DNA of 16,609 nt from JBBSHJ01 sp038253135 (GTDB lineage Bacteria; Actinomycetota; Actinomycetes; Mycobacteriales; QHCD01): assembly GCA_038253135.1 (NCBI GenBank), contig JBBSHJ010000072.1, positions 1 through 16,609 on the forward strand, written 5' to 3'. Within the stretch, counting starts at the first letter, position 1, and each line of letters starts with the position of its first letter. Shown piece by piece: positions 6,560-14,608 of the stretch. A program made the position numbers and the translations under genes. The notes beneath the pieces were generated by a model. It had not been told where the DNA came from. It did not search any database and was given only the letters and a program-made list of their open reading frames with translations.

Positions 6560-7531
6560 ATGGATTACACAACTCTGGGTCGCACCGCCTTGTCCGTCAG
6601 CAAGCTCTGCCTGGGGACGATGAACTTCGGGCAGCACACCTCGGAGGAGGACTCCCACGCGGTCATGGACCGCGCGCACGAGCTCGGCGTCAACTTCTTC
6701 GACACGGCCAACCGCTACGGCGGGCCGGGTCACGCCGGCCGCACCGAGACGATCATCGGGAGCTGGTTCGCCAAGGGAGGCGGCCGCCGGGACCGGACCG
6801 TGCTCGCGACCAAGCTCTTCGGCGCGATGAGCGACTGGCCCAACGACGGCAAGCTGTCCGCGCTCAACATCCGCAAGGCCTGCGACGCGTCGCTGGCCCG
6901 GCTCCAGGCCGACCACATCGACCTCTATCAGATGCATCACGTGGACCGCGATGCGCCGTGGGACGAAATCTGGCAGGCGATGGAAGTCCTGACCCAGCAG
7001 GGCAAGATCCTGTACGTCGGATCGTCGAACTTCGCCGGCTGGCACCTCGCCAAGGCCAACGAGGCCGCCCGCGCCCGCAACTACCTCGGCCTCGTCAGCG
7101 AGCAGTCGATCTACAACCTGATGACCCGCGAGGTCGAGCTCGAAGTGCTCCCGGCCGCGCTTGAGTATGGCGTCGGCGTGATCCCGTGGAGCCCGCTGCA
7201 CGGCGGGCTGCTCGGCGGCGTACTCGCCAAGGAGCGCAAGGGCGTGCGCCGCGCGGAGGGCCGCGCCAAGGATGCGGTCAAGACCCACCGCAAGGCGATC
7301 AAGGCCTACGAGGACCTGTGCGACGGGCTGGGCGAGGAGCCGGCCAACGTCGCCCTGGCCTGGCTGCTGCACCAGCCGGCCGTGACCGCCCCGATCATCG
7401 GGCCACGGACCATGGAGCAGCTGGACGGGGCCCAGCGCGCCGTGTCCCTGCGGCTGACGAGGGACACGCTGAGCGCGCTGGACGAGATCTTCCCGGGCTA
7501 CCAGAGCGCGCCCGAGCACTACGCCTGGTAG
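6560..7531 (+). CDS. aldo/keto reductase
   Basis: A 323-aa NADPH-dependent oxidoreductase of the aldo/keto reductase superfamily, a cytoplasmic TIM barrel that reduces aldehydes or ketones. The catalytic tetrad is visible: Asp48 and Tyr53 in FFDTANRY, Lys85 in VLATKLFG and His126 in DLYQMHHVD. The N-terminal MDYTTLGRTALSVSKLCLGTM and the cofactor-side segment YVGSSNFAGW are typical of the branch often annotated as YajO/Tas-like or potassium-channel-beta-like. The substrate cannot be predicted. The length is normal for the family. The start ATG follows AAAGGA by 9 bases. The gene stands alone, with a 17-bp repeat array upstream and a strong hairpin 20 bases downstream, so it is probably transcribed by itself. 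Confidence 0.93.
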   Translation: MDYTTLGRTALSVSKLCLGTMNFGQHTSEEDSHAVMDRAHELGVNFFDTANRYGGPGHAGRTETIIGSWFAKGGGRRDRTVLATKLFGAMSDWPNDGKLSALNIRKACDASLARLQADHIDLYQMHHVDRDAPWDEIWQAMEVLTQQGKILYVGSSNFAGWHLAKANEAARARNYLGLVSEQSIYNLMTREVELEVLPAALEYGVGVIPWSPLHGGLLGGVLAKERKGVRRAEGRAKDAVKTHRKAIKAYEDLCDGLGEEPANVALAWLLHQPAVTAPIIGPRTMEQLDGAQRAVSLRLTRDTLSALDEIFPGYQSAPEHYAW

Positions 7532-7743
7532 GGCGTTCCGGACCCGAGAGTGGGGCGGATCGTGCACCGGATCGGTGCCCGATCCCGCCCCGCTGTTGCG
7601 TGTGCGCTCTCACGCCGCCAGGTCGAACCGGCAGCCCCGGCCCGCACCGACGCGAGAGATCGCGCCAACCCCGCCGGCGCAGGACGGTCACCACCTCGGC
7701 TGTCACCTCGCAGGGCGTATCGCCCGGCTCGGGCGGTGCCGGG
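7532..7743. terminator. convergent terminator region, hairpin at 7552-7591
   Basis: GGGGCGGATCG (7552-7562) pairs with CGATCCCGCCCC (7580-7591) with one bulged G. Inside it GCACCG (7564-7569) pairs with CGGTGC (7573-7578) around a 3-base loop. This gives a stem of about 17 bp starting 20 bases after the aldo/keto reductase stop. The PhoD-like gene ends at 7744 on the other strand, so the hairpin could end transcripts from both sides. No T-run follows. Confidence 0.6.
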
Positions 7744-9360
7744 TCAGGAGGTCAGGGACCGCTCGTCGACGGTCTCCAGCGCGACCCGGCCGTCCCGTCG
7801 TACGACCCGCTGCAGCGACGCCGTGGCCTCGCGCCCGTCGAGCACGAGCGTGGCGATCTCGTTGCCGAAGAACGGGCCGGCGCTGCGTTCCCACGTCAGG
7901 TCGGTCCCCGGTCCCTTGCCGAGGCGGCGCAGCGACGCGACGAGGGCCGTCATCGCCCGCGACCAGCTGAGCCGGAAGGCGAGATGCATCACCTCCTGGA
8001 CCTCGTTGTGCATCGGCGAGCAGACCAGCTGGTAGACGCGGGACACCGAGGACGGGATCCGGGCTCGGGCCACGTAGGCGTGGTGCACGTCGCCGGAGAG
8101 CACGCAGATCGTCGCCGGCGCCGGGCCCCGCTCGCCCCGGGCCAGCGCGCCGATCGCGGCGGCGAGCCGGTCGAAGGACGTGCGGAAGGCCGCCCAGTGC
8201 TCGAGATCGCTGGCGCGGCGGGCCTTCTCGCCAAGTCCGGCCAGCCGGCGGCCACGGGTGCCCGCGGCGATCGCCTCGGTCGCCGTCTCCAGCTCGTGCA
8301 GCGCCGGTGGCATCAGCCACGGCAGCGACGTACCGATCACCACGTGATCGACGGCACCGGCCAGCTGGCCCTCCAGCCACGCGAAGTCGCCATCGCAGAG
8401 CATCGCGCGCTCCCGCGCCGAGACGACCCGCCCGGCACGCGTATCGAGTACGAGCAGCCGCACCCGGCCGATGTCGCGGCCGTAGGACCAGGTCGGTCCA
8501 GGCTCGCCGTCGCCGACGCGGTCCGCCGCCGCGGCGTGCCCGCGCACCATCGCGGTCGCGTCGCCGCTGGCGCGGACCCGGTCATAGATCGGGTCGGCCC
8601 GCAGCTGCGCCGACGAGAGGTTGCCGATGTGCTGATAGACCCAGTACGACGACAGGCCGGAGACGATCCGCTCCTGCCACCAGTCGGTCGCCTTCATCTC
8701 CGCGCGCCACGACTCCGAGGTGTTCCAGTCATCGCGCACGTCGTGGTCGTCGAAGATCATCGCCGTCGGCACGGTCGAGAGCAGCCAGCGGATGGCCGGA
8801 TCGCCCCAGCTCTCCTCGTAGAGCTTGGTGTATTCGCAGAAGTCGGCGACGTCGGCACCGGGCGGGCGGTGCAGGTCGCGCCGCGAGGCGATGAAGTCCT
8901 GCATCGCATCGGAGGTCTCATCGGCATAGACCTGATCGCCGAGCATCAGCAGCAGATCGGGCCGGCGGTCGGCGTCGGCAGTCACCAGCTCAGCCGCGTA
9001 CGCGGCGAGCGCGTCGTCCTCCATCGAGGCCGACGCGGTCTCCGGGCTGGCATAGCGGCAGGACCCGTAGATCATCCGCAGCGGCTGATCGGGGGCGCGG
9101 GTGCGGATGAGCGGGGACGGGTACGCCGTGTCGGCCGGCGGCCAGACGACCTCGCCGTCGAGCCGGACGTCGTACGCCGTGCTGCTGCCCGGAGCCAGCC
9201 CGGCGATCTCGACCAGCGCGTAGTGGTGGCCCGATACGCTCCACGTCCGCTCCGACCCGCCGAGGATCGCCACGGTGGCCGGCGCGTCGGTCTCCACCCA
9301 CACCGTCGCGGAATCCTCGTCGACGTGACGCAGGACGGGGCCGAGCTTGAGTCTGGGCAC
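7744..9360 (-). CDS. PhoD-like alkaline phosphatase family protein
   Basis: A 538-aa metallophosphoesterase of the PhoD type. Residues 1-90 form a beta-rich N-terminal domain (GPVLRHVDEDSATVWVET) like the one that precedes the catalytic domain in these proteins. Metal-binding motifs follow in order: YGSCR (98-102), GDQVYAD (141-147), DDHDVRDDWN (204-213), and the late SGDVHHAY (422-429). I see no signal peptide, unlike classical secreted PhoD, so it probably acts in the cytoplasm; the substrate is unknown. The start is GTG at 9360, with only a weak ribosome binding site; an ATG 10 bases upstream is out of frame. The stop lies in the convergent region shared with the aldo/keto reductase. It follows the ThpR gene by 66 bases and may be co-transcribed with it. 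Confidence 0.9.
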   Translation of the reverse strand: MPRLKLGPVLRHVDEDSATVWVETDAPATVAILGGSERTWSVSGHHYALVEIAGLAPGSSTAYDVRLDGEVVWPPADTAYPSPLIRTRAPDQPLRMIYGSCRYASPETASASMEDDALAAYAAELVTADADRRPDLLLMLGDQVYADETSDAMQDFIASRRDLHRPPGADVADFCEYTKLYEESWGDPAIRWLLSTVPTAMIFDDHDVRDDWNTSESWRAEMKATDWWQERIVSGLSSYWVYQHIGNLSSAQLRADPIYDRVRASGDATAMVRGHAAAADRVGDGEPGPTWSYGRDIGRVRLLVLDTRAGRVVSARERAMLCDGDFAWLEGQLAGAVDHVVIGTSLPWLMPPALHELETATEAIAAGTRGRRLAGLGEKARRASDLEHWAAFRTSFDRLAAAIGALARGERGPAPATICVLSGDVHHAYVARARIPSSVSRVYQLVCSPMHNEVQEVMHLAFRLSWSRAMTALVASLRRLGKGPGTDLTWERSAGPFFGNEIATLVLDGREATASLQRVVRRDGRVALETVDERSLTS

Positions 9361-9426
9361 CGGACCATTCCAGCAGGTTGGGGCGGGCGAGTCACGCCGG
9401 CGGTGCTGGAGCGGTCCGCGGCCGGT

Positions 9427-9972
9427 TCACCGGCCCAGCGCGATGCGGGCGACGCTCTCGTGGCGGGCGTTCGAGCCGAGGTAGCTCCGGATCAGCTCGA
9501 TTTCGGCGACCGCGAAGGGCGGGCCGGGCGGCAGGTCGAGCAGGTCGGCGCCGGCGCGTATCCCCGGTCGGCGCCACCGGCCGACGGTGAGGTGCGGCGA
9601 GAAGCCCTTGCCCTCGGCCGGTGCCCGCGCCGACCTGCAGGCACGGCGTACCGCGCGGGCCAGTCCCTCCAGACCGTCGAGATCGCCGTCGACGCCGACC
9701 CAGAGCACCGCCGGCGGCCCGCGCCCGGGGAAGGTCCCCGAGCCGGCCAGCCAGATGGTCGGCGCCGCGTCGGCGGCCGCAGCCTCGGCCAGCGCGGCGG
9801 TCAGGCGCGGGAGGTGTGCCTCGTGCACCTCGCCGAGAAAGGCCAGCGTCAGGTGCCACGTGCGCGGGTCGGTCCACGACGGTGCGGTCGGGAGGTCCCG
9901 CACCGCTTCGACCGCGGCCGCCACCCGCGCCAGCGCGGCCTCGGGCGGCCGGACACCGACGAAGAGACGCAC
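9427..9972 (-). CDS. thpR: RNA 2',3'-cyclic phosphodiesterase (2'-5' RNA ligase family)
   Basis: A 181-aa protein of the LigT/ThpR branch of the 2H phosphoesterases, which open 2',3'-cyclic phosphate ends of RNA. The two catalytic H-x-T-x motifs are present: HLTL at residues 40-43 in WHLTLAFLGE and HLTV at 127-130 in FSPHLTVGRW. The start MRLFVGVRPP is typical of the family and is read from the GTG at 9972. The open frame extends 41 codons further to 10095, but that part does not match the family and its composition is unlike the rest. The ribosome binding site is weak. It lies between the MFS exporter gene (156 bases upstream) and the PhoD-like gene (66 bases downstream), all on the minus strand. 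Confidence 0.9.
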   Translation of the reverse strand: MRLFVGVRPPEAALARVAAAVEAVRDLPTAPSWTDPRTWHLTLAFLGEVHEAHLPRLTAALAEAAAADAAPTIWLAGSGTFPGRGPPAVLWVGVDGDLDGLEGLARAVRRACRSARAPAEGKGFSPHLTVGRWRRPGIRAGADLLDLPPGPPFAVAEIELIRSYLGSNARHESVARIALGR

Positions 9973-10021
9973 CGCGCCAGCGTCGCAGATCCGTGGCCCA
10001 CCCCGTTTCTCTCCCTTTTGA

Positions 10022-10057
10022 TTGGTCCCTTCCGGTCGCCGGGGTGTCGAGGACCAA
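10022..10057 (-). promoter_or_regulatory. 7-bp inverted repeat between the MFS and thpR genes
   Basis: TTGGTCC (10022-10028) and GGACCAA (10051-10057) are perfect complements across 22 bases, in the gap between the MFS stop and the thpR start. A weak terminator for the MFS transcript or an operator before thpR are both possible. Confidence 0.25.
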
Positions 10058-10128
10058 ACGTGGCCAGTCGACGGGCGGCAACCGCAATGGATCACGTCGA
10101 TGTCGGAGGCCTGAGCCGGACGCCCGTC

Positions 10129-11445
10129 TCAGCCGGCGGCCCGCCGGCGCAGGGTCATCGGCGATCCGGCGGTCGCGCGGACGAGGCTGGAGCCTTCGGG
10201 TACGGCGAGGTGCAGGCGCGGGATCGCTCCGAAGCGGGTGGTCTCGACCCGCACGCCCTCCCGCCGCGCGAGCAGCAGCGACAGCACGATCGCCCCGCCG
10301 ATGGAGGCGATCCCACCCATGGCGATGCTGGCCCGCGGGCTGATCACCTGCGCCAGCCAACCGATCAGCAGCGATCCGACCGGACCGCCGCCCATGAAGC
10401 ACAGCAGGTAGAGCGACATCACGCGGCCGCGCATCTCGAGGCTGGTACCCATCTGCACGGCGGCGTTGCAGGCCGTGGTGAAGACGATCGTGGCGACGCC
10501 CATGGGGATCAGCATGATCGCGAAGCTCGCATAGGTCGGCATCACCGAACAGGCGCTCTCGATCACCCCGAACGCCAGCGCCGAGCCGATCAGCATCCGC
10601 AGCCGGGGGCGGCGCAGGCGCCGCGTCGAGACCAGCGCGCCGGTGAGTGACCCGACCGCCAGCATGGTCGTGAGCAGTCCGTAGGACCTGGCATCGGAGT
10701 GGAAGGTGCCCTTGGCCATCAAGGCGGCCGTGACCTGGAAGTTCAGCCCCAGCGTCGCGACCACGAACAGCAGCGCCATCGGCAGCATCAGATCGCGCCG
10801 CTCCCGGACGTAGCGCAGCGCCGCGCGCAGCTGTCCCGCCGCCCGCGGCAGCAACGCGATCGTCTGCAGCTCCGACGTACGCATCATGACCAGCGCGACC
10901 AGGGCCCCGATGCACGACACCGCGTTGACCAGAAAGAGCGGGCCCTCCCCGATCACCGAGATCAGCACCCCGGCCACGGCCGGCCCGACGATCCGCGACA
11001 GGTTGAAGGTCGCGGAGTTGAGGCTGACGGCGTTCGGTACGTCGTCCCGGCCCACCATCTCGACGACGAAGGCCTGCCGGGAGGGATTGTCGATGCTGGT
11101 GATCACTCCGAGCGCGAGGGCCAGCAGGTAGACGTGCCAGACGTGCACCTGGTGCGAGACGATCAGCAGGCCGAGGACCAGCGACGCGATGCCGGTGGCG
11201 GTCTGGGTGATGAGCAGCAACTTGCGCTTGTCGCAGCGGTCGGCGATGACCCCGCCCCACAGGCTGAAGAGCAGGGTCGGGGCGAACTGCAATGCGCTGA
11301 CGATGCCGAGCGCCGTACCACTGTTGTGCGTCAACCCGAGGACCAGCCAGTCCTGCGCGACCCGCTGCATCCACGTCCCGGTGTTGGAGACGATCTGGCC
11401 CATCGCGAAGTACCGGTAGTTGCGCACTCGCAGGCTGCGGAACAT
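10129..11445 (-). CDS. MFS transporter (EntS-like exporter family)
   Basis: A 438-aa inner-membrane protein with the many hydrophobic segments of a 12-helix major facilitator. The N-terminus MFRSLRVRNYRYFAMGQIVS and then GTWMQRVAQDWLVL are typical of the MFS_3 (enterobactin exporter-like) branch. The loop 2-3 signature GGVIADRCDKRK lies at residues 64-75. Such proteins export small molecules or drugs by proton antiport; the substrate here is unknown. The start at 11445 is the first residue that matches the family, though its ribosome binding site is poor. The frame is open further upstream into the MarR gene, so a start up to about 70 codons earlier cannot be excluded. The MarR regulator just upstream on the same strand probably controls it. 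Confidence 0.88.
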   Translation of the reverse strand: MFRSLRVRNYRYFAMGQIVSNTGTWMQRVAQDWLVLGLTHNSGTALGIVSALQFAPTLLFSLWGGVIADRCDKRKLLLITQTATGIASLVLGLLIVSHQVHVWHVYLLALALGVITSIDNPSRQAFVVEMVGRDDVPNAVSLNSATFNLSRIVGPAVAGVLISVIGEGPLFLVNAVSCIGALVALVMMRTSELQTIALLPRAAGQLRAALRYVRERRDLMLPMALLFVVATLGLNFQVTAALMAKGTFHSDARSYGLLTTMLAVGSLTGALVSTRRLRRPRLRMLIGSALAFGVIESACSVMPTYASFAIMLIPMGVATIVFTTACNAAVQMGTSLEMRGRVMSLYLLCFMGGGPVGSLLIGWLAQVISPRASIAMGGIASIGGAIVLSLLLARREGVRVETTRFGAIPRLHLAVPEGSSLVRATAGSPMTLRRRAAG

Positions 11446-11663
11446 CGATCCGCGCTCGCCCGGTCCGGCACCTTTAGTGGCCCGCCTGCCCGGGCGGCCC
11501 GCCGGTACGACGCGGCGATGGTCATCGGGTCCGGCCGTCACGTCGGCGAGGTCCGCCGTCGAAGCGGCGGAGCTCGCCGTCGCAAAGGCGGAGCGGGCCG
11601 GCGCGACACCCGGCGCTGAGCCGGCGCCGGCCGCTTCGTCCCGGGCGAGGATCCGGCCCGGAG
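11446..11663 (-). other. gap between marR and MFS genes
   Basis: These 218 bases are in frame with the MFS protein but give an Ala/Gly/Arg-rich, low-complexity translation without family similarity. A small hairpin (CCGCCG 11553-11558 with CGGCGG 11565-11570) is present. It may be an N-terminal extension of the transporter or an untranslated linker. Confidence 0.35.
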
Positions 11664-12112
11664 TCAGGATTCGAGCAGCCGGTCGATCACCTCGACCGCC
11701 TTGCGCAACGTCTCCCGATCCTGGCGTGGTAACTCGCTGATCCGTTGGCACAACCACGCCTCGTGGGCGCGCACCTCCTCGTGAAGTAATTCCGTTCCCG
11801 CGGGCATGACCGAGACCAGCACCTGACGACGATCGGTCGGGTGGGACACGCGCTGGACGTAGCCGCGCGCCTCCAGCGCGGCCAGCACCCGCGTCATCGA
11901 CGGCGGCTGCACCTTTTGGTGAGCGGCAAGCGTTCCCGGCGTCATGGATCCCCGGCGCTGCAGCGCGGACAGTGCCGAGCGCTCGGCATCGAGACCGCCT
12001 GCCAGCCCTTCGCCTTGGCGGCGTGGTAGCGCAACCGCCGGTTGAGCCGCGTCACCGCGCCGCGCACCGCGCTGGCGAGGACGCCCATCGGGGGCGCCAC
12101 GGCCTGAGTCAT
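11664..12112 (-). pseudogene. MarR family transcriptional regulator, frameshifted
   Basis: The minus-strand frame starts at the ATG at 12112 (MTQAVAPPMGVLASAVRG) and reaches AVTRLNRRLRYH, a typical first helix of MarR proteins. It then derails, ending at a stop near 11942. From about 12020 another frame carries the rest: GEGLAGGLDAERSALSALQ, RRGSMTPGTLAAHQKVQPPS, then MTRVLAALEARGYVQRVSHP and DRRQVLVSVMPAG (the winged helix-turn-helix and wing). It ends at 11664. One missing base near AAGGCGAAGGG (about 12003-12020) explains it. Rejoined, the protein would be about 149 aa, a normal MarR length. These dimeric repressors sense small ligands and usually control themselves and a neighbouring exporter, here the MFS gene. 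The intact operator-like palindrome in front of the start suggests a recent mutation or a sequence error rather than old decay. The C-terminal part alone (M at 11945) lacks the dimerisation helix. Confidence 0.75.
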
Positions 12113-12116
12113 ATTC

Positions 12117-12135
12117 GTTAGCTTACGTCACTAAC
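12117..12135 (-). promoter_or_regulatory. probable MarR operator and promoter
   Basis: Read on the minus strand, GTTAGTGACGTAAGCTAAC has perfect 5-bp arms, GTTAG and CTAAC, around 9 bases. It ends 5 bases before the ATG of the MarR gene. AT-rich imperfect palindromes of this kind directly before marR genes are usual binding sites for the encoded repressor. The very short distance suggests a leaderless or nearly leaderless transcript with the operator over the core promoter. Confidence 0.55.
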
Positions 12136-12161
12136 TCTCTCGGCGCTCACTCCGCCCGCAC

Positions 12162-12203
12162 TTTTGGCGGTGCCGCGTCGCAGACGACGCAGCGGCGCCA
12201 AAA
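12162..12203 (-). terminator. long hairpin between permease and marR
   Basis: TTTTGGCGGTGCCGCGTCG (12162-12180) pairs with CGACGCAGCGGCGCCAAAA (12185-12203) across a 4-base loop. Sixteen of the 19 positions are Watson-Crick and one more can wobble. The stem is flanked by A4/T4 runs, so it fits a bidirectional terminator. It ends transcripts coming from the permease side before the MarR promoter. Confidence 0.6.
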
Positions 12204-12298
12204 CCGCGGTGGTGGGATTCAGCTGCGGTCGAGTACGGCGACCCGACCGGTGATCGCCGGAGGTCGGGGCGGGCCGGTTTCGCTTCCGCATCAGGCGA

Positions 12299-12469
12299 AA
12301 TGACCTTGAAGGCGTACGACGCGCCGGCGCCGTGTCCGGGAATGCGGATGGCCCGCTCGCGCTGATCGATCCACTCGCCGAGCCCGGCGAAGCCCACGAC
12401 CGCCCGCGCGCCGTCCCGTGCGACGAAGCTCCATCTTGCCGCTGCTCTATCGCGCTGAAGGAATGTTGC
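12299..12469 (-). pseudogene. coding-like remnant downstream of the permease
   Basis: The segment translates on the minus strand as ATFLQRDRAAARWSFVARDG, then ARAVVGFAGLGEWIDQRERA and IRIPGHGAGASYAFKVI. Its third codon positions are almost all G or C and its composition is protein-like, unlike the flanking sequence. No start codon with a ribosome binding site was found, and the frame continues into an Arg/Ser-rich tail that looks non-coding. It overlaps no other gene. It may be a decayed gene fragment. The family is not recognised. Confidence 0.3.
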
Positions 12470-12615
12470 GTCCGGGGCCGCTCGGCCACTGCGGCGCAGG
12501 GTGAGGCAGTAGCGGGGCGACGCGGACCCGATCCCCCACCGACGACAACGGCCGGTCGCGCGCCGCGGCTGGGTCGCGCGTTTCGACCGGCACGGACTGA
12601 CGGCTCGGCCGCTGT

Positions 12616-14073
12616 CTAGACTCCCGCGGCGTTGCGGATCGGATCGATCGCGAAGTAGGCCACGAACAGCAGCGCCACCAGCCACAGCAGCGGGTGGATC
12701 CCCCGCGCCCCGCCCTTGACGGTGCGCAGGACGACATAACTCACGACCCCTGCCCCGATCCCCACCGTGATCGAATAGGTGAAGGGCATCAGCACCATCG
12801 TCAGGAAGGCCGGCACGGCGACCGAGAAGTCGGTGAGGTCGAGATCGCGGACCTGCGCGATCATCAGCGTTCCGACGACGACGAGAGCCGGGGCCGCGGC
12901 TTCAGACGGTACGACGGCCACCAGCGGCGACAGGAACATCGCCACCACGAAGAGCAGACCGGTCACGATCGAGGCGAGGCCGGTGCGGGCGCCATCGCCC
13001 ACGCCGGCGGCCGATTCGACGTACGTCGTATTGGACGAAACGCTCGCGGCGCCGCCGGCCATGGCGGCCACCGAGTCGACGAAGAGCACCGGCCCGATCC
13101 CTGGCAGGTTGCCCTGCGAATCGAGCAGGTCGCCCTCCTTGGCGACGCCGACGACAGTGCCCATCGTGTCGAAGAAGTCCGAGAGCATCAGGGAGAACAC
13201 GATTAACAACGCGGCGACGACGCCGATCCGCTCGAAGCCGCCGGCGAGGGAGAAATGCCCGAGCAGCTTCAGGTCCGGGCGGTCGGCGACCTTGTGCGGC
13301 CAGCTCGGCACGTTGAGGGCCCAGCCGGACGGATGCGCGCCCTTGGCGTCGACCGCCGGACCCGCCTTGGCGAGCTTCTCGACGATGATGGCCAGGATCG
13401 TGTTGACGACGATCCCGATCAGGATCGCGCCCTTGACCCGTAACGCCACCAGCGCGGCCATCAGAATCAGGCCGATCACAAAGACGAATTCCGGCCAGCT
13501 GTTCAGGCTCCCGGTCCCGGTGGTCCCCCACTGCAACGGCACCGTCGTCTTGGCGACGTCGGGGATGCGTCGTACGACGCCCGCGTCGACGAAGCCGATC
13601 AGCGCGATGAAAAGCCCGATGCCGACCCCGATCGCGGTCTTGAGCTGAGCCGGGATGGCGTGCACGACCGCGGTCCGGAAGCCGGTGAGCACCAGCGCGG
13701 TGATGATGATGCCCTCGCACACGACCAGACCCATCGCCTCCGGCCAGGTCATCTGCCGCGCCACGTTGCCGGCGATGAAGGCGTTGAGGCCGAGCCCGGT
13801 CGCGAGGGCGAACGGATACCTGCCGATGCCGCCCATGAGGACGCTCATGACCGCGGCGACGAGGGCGGTCCCCGCCGCGACGGGTGCGGAGCCGAGGACG
13901 TTGTGATGGATGTCGGGCGAGCCGCCGATGATGATCGGGTTGAGTACCACGATGTAGGCCATCGTGAAGAAGGTGACGAGACCGCCGCGGATCTCCCGGC
14001 GCATCGTGGATCCGCGGGCGGTGATCGAGAAATATCGGTCGAGGAAGGACGGACCCGGCGAGGTCGTGCTCAC
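12616..14073 (-). CDS. NCS2 family permease (AzgA-type purine transporter)
   Basis: A 485-aa membrane protein with about 13 hydrophobic segments, of the nucleobase:cation symporter-2 / AzgA type that imports adenine, guanine or hypoxanthine with protons. Supporting motifs are FFTMAYIVVLNPIIIGGSP (35-53), ATGLGLNAFIAGNVA (91-105), DFFDTMGTVVGVAKEGDLLD and SVSSNTTYVESAAGVGDGAR; the last two are characteristic of AzgA-like proteins. The GTG start at 14073 lies 6 bases after GGAGG; an in-frame ATG 11 codons upstream lacks such a site. The purine specificity cannot be read from the sequence. A DUF2530 gene diverges from it, and MarR and MFS genes follow on its strand after a hairpin, a neighbourhood I recall from other actinobacteria. 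Confidence 0.92.
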   Translation of the reverse strand: MSTTSPGPSFLDRYFSITARGSTMRREIRGGLVTFFTMAYIVVLNPIIIGGSPDIHHNVLGSAPVAAGTALVAAVMSVLMGGIGRYPFALATGLGLNAFIAGNVARQMTWPEAMGLVVCEGIIITALVLTGFRTAVVHAIPAQLKTAIGVGIGLFIALIGFVDAGVVRRIPDVAKTTVPLQWGTTGTGSLNSWPEFVFVIGLILMAALVALRVKGAILIGIVVNTILAIIVEKLAKAGPAVDAKGAHPSGWALNVPSWPHKVADRPDLKLLGHFSLAGGFERIGVVAALLIVFSLMLSDFFDTMGTVVGVAKEGDLLDSQGNLPGIGPVLFVDSVAAMAGGAASVSSNTTYVESAAGVGDGARTGLASIVTGLLFVVAMFLSPLVAVVPSEAAAPALVVVGTLMIAQVRDLDLTDFSVAVPAFLTMVLMPFTYSITVGIGAGVVSYVVLRTVKGGARGIHPLLWLVALLFVAYFAIDPIRNAAGV

Positions 14074-14145
14074 GCGCTGCCTCCGAAGGCGGTACGGGGC
14101 GGACATTTCAGGGGCGCCTCATTGCGCGCTGGTGTGTGGCCTAAC

Positions 14146-14168
14146 GGGCCGGCCCGACCGGCCGGCCC
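14146..14168. promoter_or_regulatory. 9-bp inverted repeat in the permease/DUF2530 divergent promoter region
   Basis: GGGCCGGCC (14146-14154) and GGCCGGCCC (14160-14168) are perfect complements around CGACC. The repeat lies in the 170 bases between the divergent permease and DUF2530 starts. It could be an operator acting in both directions or simple GC-rich symmetry. Confidence 0.3.
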
Positions 14169-14243
14169 ATCCGGGGGCCTGTCCGGCTGACGTTGCCGGC
14201 TCAGGCCCACCATCGGGCACCGCAGGGGGCGACCACCGGTAGC

Positions 14244-14576
14244 GTGCCGTATGTGCCCGCCTCGCCGCGACCCGCCCCGCCGCCGCTGCAGGTCCGGGCA
14301 CAGGTCGTGGTGGCGATCGGCACTGCGGCGTGGTTCGTCGCCTTCGTCCTCGTCGCGATCTGGCACCGATCGCTCGCCGACCACGGCCACGGGGAGTGGC
14401 TCTGGATCACCCTCGCCGGCTGGGTCTTCGGGCTGGTCGGGCTGCCGTTGAGCGCCGTACAGACGCGCTCGGCGCGGCGGCGGGCCGAGGCCCGGCGCGC
14501 CGAGGCCGGCAGACCGGACGGGCCGGCCGGCGCCGCCGGAGCGCCCGCCCGCACCGAACCGCCGGCCCCGCACTGA
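14244..14576 (+). CDS. DUF2530 domain membrane protein
   Basis: A 110-aa protein of unknown function that matches the actinobacterial DUF2530 family. It has a proline-rich start (PASPRPAPPPLQVRAQ), a first membrane helix (VVVAIGTAAWFVAFVLVAIW), a short loop with HGHGEWLW, and a second helix (WITLAGWVFGLVGLPL). An Arg/Ala-rich cytoplasmic tail follows. The start is taken as GTG at 14244; a GGGGG at 14225-14229 is rather far upstream, and a GTG at 14253 is an alternative. The family is regularly found next to AzgA-like permeases in actinobacteria, as here, which suggests a linked role in membrane transport, but none has been shown to my knowledge. It converges on the sortase gene with 32 bases between stops. 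Confidence 0.8.
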   Translation: MPYVPASPRPAPPPLQVRAQVVVAIGTAAWFVAFVLVAIWHRSLADHGHGEWLWITLAGWVFGLVGLPLSAVQTRSARRRAEARRAEAGRPDGPAGAAGAPARTEPPAPH

Positions 14577-14608
14577 CACCCGTCCGGCGTATCAGCGGCA
14601 ACCGGCGA

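Noticed and set aside
7186..10650. 1154-codon open frame on the plus strand
   Set aside because: It crosses the aldo/keto reductase, PhoD-like, ThpR and MFS genes in the wrong frame or strand. It has low-complexity composition and is a by-product of high GC.
9392..11374. 660-codon open frame on the minus strand
   Set aside because: It is a shifted frame over the MFS and ThpR genes. The family motifs lie in the other minus-strand frames.
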